Positions 51,221 through 60,260 of a stretch of DNA of 64,000 nucleotides are shown piece after piece. The number at the start of each line of letters is the position of its first letter. The stretch's first letter is position 1. The position numbers and the translations under genes are program-made. Source of the DNA: JANOSH01 sp031415695. Lineage in GTDB: Bacteria; Actinomycetota; Acidimicrobiia; Acidimicrobiales; Ilumatobacteraceae. The stretch spans positions 215,370 to 279,369 of the forward strand of contig JANOSH010000020.1 of NCBI GenBank assembly GCA_031415695.1. Reading direction: 5' to 3'. The notes below the pieces were generated by a model that worked only from the letters and a program-made list of their open reading frames with translations, did no database searches and had not been told where the DNA came from.

Positions 51221-52497
51221 TTGGTGCTCTCTGCCGTGATGTGGTTTGCCTGCCAGAGCCGGTCGACGGGAATGACGTAGATGCGGTCGTCGTAGCGGTA
51301 GGAGGCGTCGCCGGTGGTGAGGATGTAGCCGGCGTTGAACTGGTCGCCAAGAGCGTCGCGTAACGCGATGAGGCCGCTGGCCGCCTTGCGGTCGATCTTG
51401 CGGGCGGTCTTCACTTCGAAACCGGTCACGACACCATCGTCGCGTTCGATGACAAGGTCGACTTCTTGTCCATCGTGGGTTCGCCAGTGCCCGAGAGCGG
51501 TGACGTTGTCGCTCCACGATGCCTGCTTGAGCAGTTCACCGACGACGAATGTTTCGAGCAGGTGCCCGAACTCGGTCAAGGCGGCAGGATCGCGGCGAGT
51601 GAGCCGTTCGGGAGTGATGCGTAACAGGCGGGCAGCGAGGCCGCTGTCGACGACATGGACTTTCGGGTGTGCCGTGGCGCGAGAGCGAAGGTTGCGACCC
51701 CATGCCGGGAGTCGGTGGATGAGGAACAGGTTTTCGAGCAGTGTGACGTAGCTGCTTGCCGTCGAGACCTGAATGTCGACGTCGGTGGCTGCGGCGGTGA
51801 TGTTCAACGGTTGCGCTGTTTGGCCGGCGAGACGGGCGAATAGTGTGGGAAGTTCGGTTCCGCGGCGCAGGCTGCTGATCGCCGCGACATCGCGTTGGAG
51901 TGCGGAGGTGGCGTAGTCGTCGAACCATCGGTTGCGGCCCCGGCTGGATCGGATCGCAACGGGCATCCCACCGGCGCAGATCCGCTCGGCATAGTCCTCG
52001 TATGACGACCCAGCGCCCAGACCTGTCGGAATGCGTTCAGGTTCGGTGACGGCGACATCGAGAAACGTTTCGCGGGTCCCGGCGAGTTCACCTTGGGAGA
52101 ACGGCCAGATCGACACGAAGTGGATGCGGCCTGTGAGCGTCTGGGTGGACCTCGGCAACGCGTCGAACCGGGTTGAGCCGGTGAGTACGAACTTGCCGGG
52201 GCGGAACTCGGCGTCAACTTCGGCCTTGATGACATCGAGGAGGTCGGGGAGCCGCTGGTACTCGTCGATGAACACTGTGCCCGGTTGACGGATGGCGCGT
52301 TGCGGATCGGCCTTCACCGCATCACGGACGTCGGGTAGATCGAGGTTGATGACGGTCGCGCCGTGCTGTCGGGCGATCTGGTTCATCACCGTGGACTTGC
52401 CGACCGATCGTGGGCCTTGCAGCGCAACGACTGGCACGTCAGCCATCCGATCAACGACGACCTCGGTCACTCTGCGCTCGATGTGGTCTGGCATCAT
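51217..52497 (-). CDS. AAA ATPase with C-terminal DUF4143 domain
   Basis: The 426-aa protein has Walker A GPRSVGKST near residue 28, Walker B GTVFIDEYQRLPDLL, the sensor-like LTGSTRFDALP, then DUF4143 with SSYVTLLENLFLIHRLPAW, HVVDSGLAARLL, and a nuclease-like tail GQEVDLVIERDDGVVTGFEVKTAR (D-x-ExK). Such ATPases are usually solitary. Here one is embedded in the defence operon between helicase and methyltransferase. The start at 52497 or 52494 is chosen because the upstream frame runs through the 23-bp repeats. Confidence 0.85.
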   Translation of the reverse strand: MMPDHIERRVTEVVVDRMADVPVVALQGPRSVGKSTVMNQIARQHGATVINLDLPDVRDAVKADPQRAIRQPGTVFIDEYQRLPDLLDVIKAEVDAEFRPGKFVLTGSTRFDALPRSTQTLTGRIHFVSIWPFSQGELAGTRETFLDVAVTEPERIPTGLGAGSSYEDYAERICAGGMPVAIRSSRGRNRWFDDYATSALQRDVAAISSLRRGTELPTLFARLAGQTAQPLNITAAATDVDIQVSTASSYVTLLENLFLIHRLPAWGRNLRSRATAHPKVHVVDSGLAARLLRITPERLTRRDPAALTEFGHLLETFVVGELLKQASWSDNVTALGHWRTHDGQEVDLVIERDDGVVTGFEVKTARKIDRKAASGLIALRDALGDQFNAGYILTTGDASYRYDDRIYVIPVDRLWQANHITAESTK

Positions 52498-52520
52498 CCT
52501 GCCGAGGGTAGCCGATCCAG

Positions 52521-52620
52521 TCGAACGATTGGAGGCTTTCGAGTCGAACGATTGGAGACCCTCAAGTCGAACGATTCGAGGCAACTGAATCGAACGATCA
52601 GAGAGAACCGAATCGACCAG
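52521..52620. repeat. Five-unit 23-bp tandem repeat before the DUF4143 ATPase gene
   Basis: TCGAACGATT recurs at 52521, 52544, 52567 and 52590 (last base C in the fourth), with a partial fifth TCGACC at 52613. The spacing is exactly 23 bp each time, and GGAG/GAGG usually follows the core. The array is in the 287-bp gap between the SNF2 helicase stop and the ATPase start. The period is not a multiple of three, so it is not a coding repeat. It looks like an iteron-type protein-binding array. Confidence 0.85.
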
Positions 52621-52784
52621 CTCTGGGTCCCCCAACTGCGAAATATTGGCGCGTGAGTTGCGAAAATTGTGGCCGCGAGTTCGACGCTTCGAAGTGGGCA
52701 AGTTCCTTGAGCCGAGGCCGCTTGCGTTCCAGATCGGAGGGGTGTTTCTTTCCAGATCCGAGGGTGGCGGTTCGACGATCGTGG

Positions 52785-55700
52785 TCACGATGGCTCATCG
52801 GAGCGACGCCAGTAGGCCTGCCAGTTGAGGGTGGTGGCGGTGGCGTCGAACGGGAGGCGCACGTCTGACCCGTACGGGCGGCGCAGGTAACGGACCTGGT
52901 CGTGGGCTGGGCCGTCGGGGCTGACATCGACAAGCGCAAGTAGGTAGCTGTCGGGGACGTTGCTGGCGAAGCGCAGTTCGTTCTGGGTGACGACGAAGCT
53001 GTCGGCACCGCTGATCCGACCTTTGACCTCGATGAACGTCACCGTGCCGTCGCGGTCGGTGGACCGGATGTCGTAGCCGGGATGGTTGTGCGGCATCTCC
53101 TTGGTCGAGTGGTCGAGGCGCTCCTCAACGGCGAGTACCGCATCGACGGCTCGGCGTTCCACGATGGTGGTGTCCACGGCGTAGCGGGGCGGCGGCCACG
53201 GGCTCGCGCTCGTGAGCTGGTGAAGGAGGCCGATCGGTACGATCAACGCGCCGCCGACGATGACGGGTGTCTGGGGTGCGACCTGGGCTTCGCGTTCGAG
53301 TTCCATCAGGCGGATCTGCTTGCGGCGTTGCAGATCATCAGCCCGTCCAGCAGCCCGATCGGGAACCATCCGAGGCGTTCTGCCCGCGTCGGCCTGGAGT
53401 TGCAGCTCGTTGGCCCGATGGTCCCAATAGCTGATTTCGTACGTGAGGCGACGGTTGACAGCTGCCTTCACCTTGGCAACACGTTCAAGGGTACGAAGCC
53501 GTATCTCGATGAGGTGCTCGGCGGCGAGCACGTCGATGCCGTAGTCGAGGGCGCGTTGGTCGAGATTGCTGCGTAGCCATGCCTGGGTGTCGAGGTAGGT
53601 GCGGACGAGTTCGGTTTCGGACTCGGTGGCCGGGCGGTGATCAAGGTACGGCGCGTACCCGCCCGCGATCGGTTCGCCATGTTCCGCAAGCTCAACGAAC
53701 TCGAACCGCCGTGACACCGTTCGCCTGCCGCCAGTGCTGTCGGTGCGCGCATCGGTAATGGCATGTTCGAGAAGAGCAAGCACCTTTGGCTCGGTACCGG
53801 TGTCGGTGGTGTTGACCAGGATCGTTCCCTCGCGGAGCAGATCGCCATGCCGTTCGAGGGTGAGGTCAAGCACGGCTTCGAGCAGTGGGTGACCGGGGGC
53901 GACCAGTTCGGCAAGAGGCTTTCCGTCGGAGCGGATGAGGTGCTTGTCGAACGTGACTCGTTGGTACTTGGGGAGCACCGGCGCACCCGAGCCGAGAACG
54001 CGGTCACGGTGGCGGATGTCGGCGGGCACGAACGTGATTTCGTGCCGTCCGGGTTCGCGTTCGGTCATCCGCCCGCCGAGCCGGGAGAACGCCTCGGTGA
54101 ACCAGGCATGGACATAGCCGGGCTGAAGGCGGCGCGCTTCGGCTTCGAGCATGTCAACGCGGATTCGTTCGACGTCGGCGCTCGACATCACTTCCGAGGC
54201 CAGGGCATGTTCGCGGACAAGCTCGGCGAGGCCGTCGCCGATCTTGGTGTCGATCACCCGGTCAAGCTGCGCCCGTACCTCGGGCTGGTCGCCGTAGCGG
54301 ATCGCCTTGATGAGCAGCTCGCGCAGCTCGTGACCGGGCAGTGCGTCGCCGAGCACATCGAACACCTGGTCTTTGCCGAGCGCGATGCGCATCTCGGCGA
54401 GCTTGTCGAGCAGCCGTTGGTACACCTGGCCTTCACGTGTTTCGTAAGCGACGAGGTTCCACATGTGGCAGACCTCGGTCTGACCGATGCGGTGGATGCG
54501 ACCGAATCGTTGCTCGATCCGGTTCGGGTTCCAGGGCAGGTCGTAGTTGACCAGCAGGTGAGCGCGCTGCAAGTTGAGTCCCTCACCAGCCGCGTCGGTG
54601 GCGACCAGCACAACACAGTCCGCATCCTGGGTGAAGCGTTCCTGGATGACCTTTCGTTCCTCGCGGACGACACCGCCGTGGATCGACACGACAGCCTCTT
54701 GGCGGCCGAGGAAACTCGAAATCCGATCGACGAGGTAGTTGAGCGTGTCTCGGTGCTCGGTGAACACGATCAGCTTGCGGCGGGTCCCGTCGGCTTCGAA
54801 CATCTCCGGCGAGTCGCCGAGCAGCCCGAGTAACTCGGTGAGCTTCTTGTCGACGCGTGACGACCGCACCCGATCGGCCTGGTCTTCAAGACCTTTGAGG
54901 ATGTTGATTTCCAGTTCGAGTTCGGCGAGGGTGCGAGCGCTGCTGGCCTCATCGACCAGCTGCTCCTCGACCTCCTCCAACTCCGAATCATCAAGGTCGT
55001 CCAGGTCCTCATCGAAATCGTCGACGTCGATGCGCAACTTCGGTTCAGCGCGCAGGTACTGCTGAGCGCGGCTCTCGGCACGAACGTCGATCGCTTTGTC
55101 TTCGAGACGCTTGCGTCGCCGGGCGAGCGACTGGAAGATCGCCTCCGGGCTCGACGCGAGACGTCGTTGAAGCACCGTCACGGCGAAACCCACACGGTTG
55201 CCGCGGCGGCCCTCACCCTCGGCAGCCATTCGTTCGGCTCGACCCATTTCGGTCGCCACGTAATCGGTGACGTCGGAATACAGCACCATCTCGGCCGGTG
55301 ACAGGTCGTAGGCGACGGTCGTCGCGATGCGTTGCGGAAACAGCGGCCGCTTGTCGAACCGAACGAGTTGTTCCTTGACCATGCGTCGCATCAGGTCGGA
55401 CGTGTCGACGGCATGAACGCCGTCGCGGGCCTTACCCTCGAAGCGATCGCTATCCAACAGCGCCAAGAAGAGCTGGAAGTCCTCCTCCTTGCCGGCGTGC
55501 GGGGTGGCTGTCATGAGCAGCAAGTGGCGAGTGGTCGCGCCGAGCGCCTTGCCGAGCCGGTACCGCTTGGTCTCTTTGACCTCGTTGCCGAAGTAGTGCG
55601 CCGCCATCCGGTGGGCTTCATCGACCACGACGAGATCCCACTCCAACGCTCCGAGCCGCTCGACGAGATCGTCGTTACGGGCGAGGTGGTCGAGACGAGC

Positions 55701-56309
55701 GATCATCAGGTTGCGCTCGGCGAACGGATCTCCCGTTCGCGACACCTCGATCAGGTCACGGGTCAGAATCGAGAAGTCGAGCGAGAACTTTTCGGCGAGT
55801 TCGTCCTGCCATTGGGAGACCAGGCTGCCTGGAGCGACGATCAGGCAGCGCTGCAGATCGCCCCGCAGCATCAGTTCCTTGATGTAGAGCCCGGCCATGA
55901 TCGTCTTACCCGCGCCGGGGTCGTCAGCGAGGCAGAACCGCAGCGGTTGGCGGGGCAGCATCTCGCCGTAGACCGCCATGATCTGATGCGGTAGCGGCTC
56001 GATCAGGCTCAGGTGGACGGCCAACCGAGGATCGAACAGGTACGCCAGCCGGATGCGGCGTGCCTCGGCCACCAGCCGGAACAGCGCGCCGTCGGCGGTG
56101 AACGCCCAGCTGCTGCCTGCCGACTCGATCTCGACGGACCATTCATGGTCGCGGTAGACGATCTGCTCATCGACTCGACCCGTCGGCGTTCGGTAGGTCA
56201 ACACGAGACTGCGAGTGCCCGCCCAGCGCGCAGCGACGATCTCGACCGACGTGCCGGGCACCAGTCCGACGACACGGCTGCCCGGCGTCAGCTCCTCAAG
56301 GCGCGTCAA
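52785..56309 (-). CDS. SNF2-family helicase with C-terminal DUF3883 domain
   Basis: The 1174-aa SF2 ATPase has motif I ADDPGAGKTIMAG (128-140), motif II VVVDEAHRMA, motif III LLMTATPHAG, then IVFTEHRDTLNYL and ATDAAGEGLNLQ with NYDLPWNPNRIEQRFGRIHRIGQ. Long acidic coiled insertions lie around residues 420-480. The tail (PGYDIRSTDRDGTVTFIEVKGR) is a DUF3883 nuclease-like domain. It starts with TTG at 56309, supported by GGAGGAGG 6 nt upstream (56316-56323). It is the first gene of the minus-strand defence operon and probably translocates on or remodels invading DNA. Confidence 0.9.
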   Translation of the reverse strand: MTRLEELTPGSRVVGLVPGTSVEIVAARWAGTRSLVLTYRTPTGRVDEQIVYRDHEWSVEIESAGSSWAFTADGALFRLVAEARRIRLAYLFDPRLAVHLSLIEPLPHQIMAVYGEMLPRQPLRFCLADDPGAGKTIMAGLYIKELMLRGDLQRCLIVAPGSLVSQWQDELAEKFSLDFSILTRDLIEVSRTGDPFAERNLMIARLDHLARNDDLVERLGALEWDLVVVDEAHRMAAHYFGNEVKETKRYRLGKALGATTRHLLLMTATPHAGKEEDFQLFLALLDSDRFEGKARDGVHAVDTSDLMRRMVKEQLVRFDKRPLFPQRIATTVAYDLSPAEMVLYSDVTDYVATEMGRAERMAAEGEGRRGNRVGFAVTVLQRRLASSPEAIFQSLARRRKRLEDKAIDVRAESRAQQYLRAEPKLRIDVDDFDEDLDDLDDSELEEVEEQLVDEASSARTLAELELEINILKGLEDQADRVRSSRVDKKLTELLGLLGDSPEMFEADGTRRKLIVFTEHRDTLNYLVDRISSFLGRQEAVVSIHGGVVREERKVIQERFTQDADCVVLVATDAAGEGLNLQRAHLLVNYDLPWNPNRIEQRFGRIHRIGQTEVCHMWNLVAYETREGQVYQRLLDKLAEMRIALGKDQVFDVLGDALPGHELRELLIKAIRYGDQPEVRAQLDRVIDTKIGDGLAELVREHALASEVMSSADVERIRVDMLEAEARRLQPGYVHAWFTEAFSRLGGRMTEREPGRHEITFVPADIRHRDRVLGSGAPVLPKYQRVTFDKHLIRSDGKPLAELVAPGHPLLEAVLDLTLERHGDLLREGTILVNTTDTGTEPKVLALLEHAITDARTDSTGGRRTVSRRFEFVELAEHGEPIAGGYAPYLDHRPATESETELVRTYLDTQAWLRSNLDQRALDYGIDVLAAEHLIEIRLRTLERVAKVKAAVNRRLTYEISYWDHRANELQLQADAGRTPRMVPDRAAGRADDLQRRKQIRLMELEREAQVAPQTPVIVGGALIVPIGLLHQLTSASPWPPPRYAVDTTIVERRAVDAVLAVEERLDHSTKEMPHNHPGYDIRSTDRDGTVTFIEVKGRISGADSFVVTQNELRFASNVPDSYLLALVDVSPDGPAHDQVRYLRRPYGSDVRLPFDATATTLNWQAYWRRSDEPS

Positions 56310-56387
56310 GGCTGACCTCCTCCGTCCAACGTCGTCCCCGCTTCACCGTTCCGAGCACTCCCCGCCATTCCTACGCATCGTGTATGT

Positions 56388-56404
56388 CTACACGCTGGGT
56401 GTAG
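56388..56404. promoter_or_regulatory. Inverted repeat CTACAC-N5-GTGTAG
   Basis: Perfect 6-bp arms lie 79 bp upstream of the SNF2 helicase start in the intergenic region between it and the Tad operon. It is a candidate operator for the defence operon. Confidence 0.4.
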
Positions 56405-56448
56405 CTGAGTTAAGAGCGAACATCCGACATCCAGGGAGCATCTTGACT

Positions 56449-56466
56449 TGACAAAGGTATTTGTCA
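56449..56466. promoter_or_regulatory. Palindrome TGACAAA-GGTA-TTTGTCA overlapping a TTGACA-like box
   Basis: A perfect 7-bp-arm palindrome overlaps TTGACA (56448-56453), which could be a plus-strand -35. The symmetry suggests repressor binding between the two divergent operons. Confidence 0.5.
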
Positions 56467-56481
56467 CTGGGCGAACGAGTC

Positions 56482-56503
56482 GCGTGGGCTATTTGACCCA
56501 CGC
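56482..56503. promoter_or_regulatory. Hairpin GCGTGGG-N8-CCCACGC
   Basis: A perfect 7-bp GC-rich stem with an 8-nt AT-rich loop (CTATTTGA) is the third symmetric element within 120 bp. It could be a terminator-like or operator structure; its direction is undetermined. Confidence 0.4.
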
Positions 56504-56772
56504 CAACGGCGCAGGCTTTATTCAATTCGGGTCGCACCGAGTATTCCTAATTTCACTCATCGTAGTCTTCACCCACTATCCGCGATTTGGGTCGGCATCC
56601 TCACTAATACTTTGGAGGAAGTTGTAACGCTGAGACTCGCTTGGGGGTGGGTATACGTGTTGTGGAAGTTGCGCACAGAACTACAGCGACTCGGAGCCGC
56701 CCGTTCGAGGGCCGTTGCCGGTCCCGTCCCGCCCGCCCGTCGCGTTGGAGTTTTGCGGGACGGTCCGGCGCA

Positions 56773-57312
56773 GTGATCACCAGCACTGCCACGCAGACAT
56801 TCCGAGCCAGGAGGGCCGGGTTCGTCGGAGGATGCGTGGGGGTGCTGCTGGTTTGGCGGACCGGCATCCTGTCGGCTGCACCGGCTGCGATCGGTCTGAC
56901 GATGCTCGCAGCGTCGGACATGGCCACGCGTCGGGTTCCACGAGCGATCGTCGCCCAGACGACCGCGTGGATGCTGGTCGCCGCGCTGGTCGATGCGGTT
57001 CGGCTGTCCGAGCCGAAACGGTTCCTCATGGCGCTCGGGGTGGCCACGTTGGTCGGCCTCGTGGCCGCCTTGGTCTGGCTCGTCTCATCTGGCATCGCCT
57101 TCGGCGACGTGAAACTCCTCGCCCTTGCCGCATTCGTGCCTGCGTGGATTCGTGGTTCGGCCGTCGTCACTGTCGTCGCCGTGGCGTTCGTTGCAGCGGC
57201 GTTCTACGTGCTCATCGAACGTTTACAGCACGGCCGCATCCCGGCGAAGGCGACGATCGCTTTCGGGCCTCCACTGCTGGTCGGCTGGCTGGTGGGAGTG
57301 TTGACGGCATGA
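56773..57312 (+). CDS. Prepilin peptidase (A24/TadV-CpaA type)
   Basis: The roughly 179-aa membrane peptidase has about six TM helices. The catalytic aspartates are in ASDMATRRVP (first D) and SSGIAFGDVKLLALAAF (GD-V-K, the GxGD-like motif). It cleaves Flp/TadE-type prepilins. The GTG at 56773 is chosen; a TTG at 56641 would add 44 Arg-rich residues unlike the family. It is the first gene of the Tad operon and ends with ATGA into the lipoprotein gene. Confidence 0.75.
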   Translation: MITSTATQTFRARRAGFVGGCVGVLLVWRTGILSAAPAAIGLTMLAASDMATRRVPRAIVAQTTAWMLVAALVDAVRLSEPKRFLMALGVATLVGLVAALVWLVSSGIAFGDVKLLALAAFVPAWIRGSAVVTVVAVAFVAAAFYVLIERLQHGRIPAKATIAFGPPLLVGWLVGVLTA

Positions 57313-57984
57313 CTCCTCGCCCTCTTGCCGTTCTGTTGGTGTTCCTTGCTGTCGGCTGCTCAAACGGCAACAAGCTGACCGCACCCGAATCGACAACCGT
57401 GTTGCCATCAACCTCGACATCGACGGCGGTCGTTGGCACGACGGCCGCGCCGACAACGCAGCCGACAACCAGCACCACTGCTGCACCGACGACCGCAGCG
57501 ACAACCTTGGAACCGGCGACGACGCTGGCACCCGAGCCCATCGAATCTCAGCTGCAGCGTCTCCTCGATCGTTACGATGCCGTCGCTACTGCAATCTTGG
57601 CCGACCCTCGGGTGGCGAGCGACCCGTCAAGTCCGCTGGTGGCGACCTATCTTGCACTCTTTCCGTCGAACAGCACGTTCGCTTCGGGAACGGTTGACTA
57701 CTGGGCGAGCGAAGGGGCAAAAGGGCGCTTCTACCGGCTCGGACAAGCCGCTGCTCAAGTCAACGCTGTTGAAGGTCACTGCCGCGTCGCCGACGGAAGT
57801 GACGGCCTTCGTATGCACCACTCAAAGCATGGCAGTCGTTGATAAGGACGGAACCACCATCGAAGCGGTCGGTGGGATCAACGGCGGCGAGATAGTCGCA
57901 GTGCAGGTCAACGGCATTTGGCTGCTGCGCGATCTGACCCAGCTTCCACGTGGAGACTGTCCGAAACCGAGTGTCTCAGGATGA
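57309..57984 (+). pseudogene. Frameshifted Tad-locus lipoprotein
   Basis: The N-terminal frame has a lipoprotein signal (lipobox LAVGC), a Thr/Ser-rich linker at about 25-75, then QLQRLLDRYDAVATAILADP and DYWASEGAKGRFYRLG. Protein-like sequence then continues in the +1 frame from about 57742 (KPLLKSTLLKVTAASPTEV, CTTQSMAVVDKDGTTIEA, VNGIWLLRDLTQLP) to 57984. The second frame ends exactly in an ATGA overlap with the next gene, proving it was the original C-terminus. One extra base near 57742, real or a sequencing error, breaks the gene. Confidence 0.75.
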
Positions 57985-58841
57985 ACCTCCGCCGCTGTTC
58001 CGTAGCCATCGTTGTCACGCTGCTATCAGCACTGTCGAGCGCGACGCCAGCACTCGCGGGCAGCCCGACGGAGTGCACCCAGCGCGGACCCGGCGGCTAT
58101 TGCGTCGAGTGGGGAACTGACGACCAAAGCGGCACGCCGGGCGGCAACGGCGGCGGAAATGGACCGCCTCCGATCTGCTATTGGCAGAACGTCCCCATGA
58201 TCGACGACCCGACGATCTACGCCGACTACGGCCTGCCGTATCCGCCGGACGGAGCCGTGATCCAGTGGCAGACCTGGTTGTGTTCGGACGGTCGGGTCAC
58301 CGACAACTGGCGATGGTTGTTCACGGTTCCACCCGTGGACCTGGCCTGGAGCGTCCGGGTCCGAGTCTCCGGTCAGCTCGGCGAGCCCGTGATCGAGGCG
58401 TCGCCACCGGTCGGCACGCCGTCGATCATCGGTGTTCCGGTCTTCGTGGCCGTGAGCAACTGGACGGGCGTGGTCACCGAGTCCGGCTGCGGCGGAGGGC
58501 TGTGCGTAACCGTCACCGCCACTCCGACGCTGTCGTTCTCACCCGGCGAGTCCGGCTCGAACTCGGTCGCGTGCAACGGATCGGGCACCAAGTTCAACCG
58601 CTCGCAGCCACTCCCGTCGCAGGTATCGCAGCCAGGCGCGTGCGTGTACACCTACAAGTTGCGCACCAGCGCCGCTGGCCGACCGGCCGAGTGGCCTGGT
58701 GCCGTGACGGTCGTGTGGTCGATTTCGTGGACGGCGACGTCGGGCGATTCCGGCACGTTGCCATCGATTACTCGCACGTCGGCGTTGCCGCGTGGGGTGC
58801 AGGAAGTCCAAACCGTCGTCGTCGGAGGGAATACACCATGA
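57981..58841 (+). CDS. Secreted protein of the Tad locus, unknown function
   Basis: The 286-aa protein has a Sec signal peptide (cleavage after TPALA, about residue 26), a Gly-rich linker (GTPGGNGGGNGP), and a beta-rich body with Trp and paired Cys residues (CYWQNV, SGCGGGLCVTV, PGACVYTYKLR) that suggest disulfides outside the cell. It is coupled by ATGA on both sides. Proteins of this type recur in actinobacterial Tad clusters next to a SAF-domain protein. No enzyme motif is seen. Confidence 0.65.
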   Translation: MNLRRCSVAIVVTLLSALSSATPALAGSPTECTQRGPGGYCVEWGTDDQSGTPGGNGGGNGPPPICYWQNVPMIDDPTIYADYGLPYPPDGAVIQWQTWLCSDGRVTDNWRWLFTVPPVDLAWSVRVRVSGQLGEPVIEASPPVGTPSIIGVPVFVAVSNWTGVVTESGCGGGLCVTVTATPTLSFSPGESGSNSVACNGSGTKFNRSQPLPSQVSQPGACVYTYKLRTSAAGRPAEWPGAVTVVWSISWTATSGDSGTLPSITRTSALPRGVQEVQTVVVGGNTP

Positions 58842-59527
58842 ATACTGCGTTACGCCGCGCCGTGCCATCGGCGGCAAAGGTCAACGGCTCTACCGTGAAG
58901 GCTCGGGCCGATGCCGTGATGGCGTTGAAACCGCCGAAGCTTCCGTCTCACCGACGGTGGAGTCGCCTCGGTGCTGGTGTCACCGCCGCTGTGCTCGGTG
59001 CCTGGTTCTTCGCTTCGCTCTACACCTCGGCCGGGAATCGGTCCGAGGCAATCGTCCTGCGGGCGACGGTCAACCAGTTCGATGTCGTCGAACGCACCGA
59101 TTTGAAGGTGGTGCGGATCTCCGCCGATACCGAGGCCGCTCACATTCCTGCGGCGCAGATCGAGCAGATCATCGGGCGCCTCGCAGCGACGGACCTGGTT
59201 GAAGGTTCGTTGCTGGTCGACACCCAACTCCTTCCCGCTGGCGACAGTCTGCCGAGGCCCGACGAAGCGATTGTCGGGCTGCTGCTCGGTGCGGGCGAAT
59301 CGCAGATGCGTCTTCGTAAGGGTGCTCCGGTGGTGATGATCGTGCGTCCGGCGCAAGGTGAAACAACGGCCCCGGTCGAGGTGAAGGGTTGGGTGTTTGA
59401 CGCTTCCGCCGCGGCGTTGAATTCTCGGGAACGGCCGGTTGAGGTGGCCGTTTCGAGGGCTGAGGCGGCGTTGGTGTCGGCGGCTGGTGCGGACAAGCGG
59501 GTCACGCTCGTGATCCTTCCGGGGTAG
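58838..59527 (+). CDS. SAF-domain, CpaB/RcpC-like pilus assembly protein
   Basis: The 229-aa protein has one N-terminal TM (WSRLGAGVTAAVLGAWFFASLY, about 41-62), then a SAF domain: ATVNQFDVVERTDLKVVRI, AAQIEQIIGRLAATDLVEGSLL. A C-terminal beta domain follows. CpaB/RcpC proteins act in Tad/Flp pilus assembly at the envelope. The ATG at 58838 overlaps the previous stop. Homologues in actinobacteria are often this short. Confidence 0.75.
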   Translation: MNTALRRAVPSAAKVNGSTVKARADAVMALKPPKLPSHRRWSRLGAGVTAAVLGAWFFASLYTSAGNRSEAIVLRATVNQFDVVERTDLKVVRISADTEAAHIPAAQIEQIIGRLAATDLVEGSLLVDTQLLPAGDSLPRPDEAIVGLLLGAGESQMRLRKGAPVVMIVRPAQGETTAPVEVKGWVFDASAAALNSRERPVEVAVSRAEAALVSAAGADKRVTLVILPG

Positions 59528-59534
59528 TGGCGCC

Positions 59535-60260
59535 ATGTTGATCGGTTTGGTGTCTGCGAAAGGTTCTCCCGGCGTTACGACCGCGGCGCTGGTGCTGGCG
59601 GCGTGTGCCGGACCGGATGGGTTGATGATCGAGATCGACCCGTCCGGCGGCAGTCTCGAATCTTGGACGGGCGTGTCTGGCGAGCCCGGCCTTGTCCGGG
59701 TAGCGAGCGGGTTGCGGCGTTCACTCGACCCGTCCGCCGTTGAGCACGGCGCCGTATCTGTTCCCGCCGGCGTCTCGTCGGTGCTGGCACCGGTGAGCGG
59801 GCAGTTGGCGGAATCTACGATCGCTGCGATCGGCGAACGGTTGACGACTGCGATGGACGAATCCGAACGAATCGTGGTGCTTGACGCCGGGCGTTGGTGC
59901 CGATCGCAGCCCACGGCCCGAAGGATCGCCGGTTGCGATGCGGTCGCCATCGTGTGTCAGCCGACGATCGGCAGTGTCGAGGCGGCCCGAACACTCTTCG
60001 ACTCACTCGACGCGACGACCGCCGCGCTGGTGTCGTTGTTGCTCATCGGTGAACGCCCGTACTCGGCCGCCGAGGTTGCGGCAGCAACCGGCCTGCCGGT
60101 GATCGGCGTGTTGCCGTGGGCCGGTCGAGAAGTGAACGCGCTGCTCCTCGGCGGTGCCAGCCGAGGGTGGATGCGCACAGGGACCGCTCGTTCGGCCAAG
60201 TCGGTCCTGGCCGCGCTGACAACCAGCAGCGCTCTGGCCGCGCAAGGGGTTGTGGCGTGA
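59535..60260 (+). CDS. TadZ/CpaE-like ParA-family ATPase
   Basis: The 241-aa MinD/ParA-fold protein has the deviant P-loop SAKGSPGVTTAALVLA near residue 7 (the lysine side is SAKGSPGVTT), MIEIDPSGGSLESW, and IVVLDAGRW as Walker B. The TadZ role is to localise the Tad machine at the membrane. It is followed by tadA with a GTGA overlap. Confidence 0.8.
   Translation: MLIGLVSAKGSPGVTTAALVLAACAGPDGLMIEIDPSGGSLESWTGVSGEPGLVRVASGLRRSLDPSAVEHGAVSVPAGVSSVLAPVSGQLAESTIAAIGERLTTAMDESERIVVLDAGRWCRSQPTARRIAGCDAVAIVCQPTIGSVEAARTLFDSLDATTAALVSLLLIGERPYSAAEVAAATGLPVIGVLPWAGREVNALLLGGASRGWMRTGTARSAKSVLAALTTSSALAAQGVVA

Noticed and set aside
52521..52620. CRISPR array for the 23-bp repeats
   Set aside because: The conserved core is only 10 bp with a 23-bp period, no unique spacers of usual length and no cas genes nearby.
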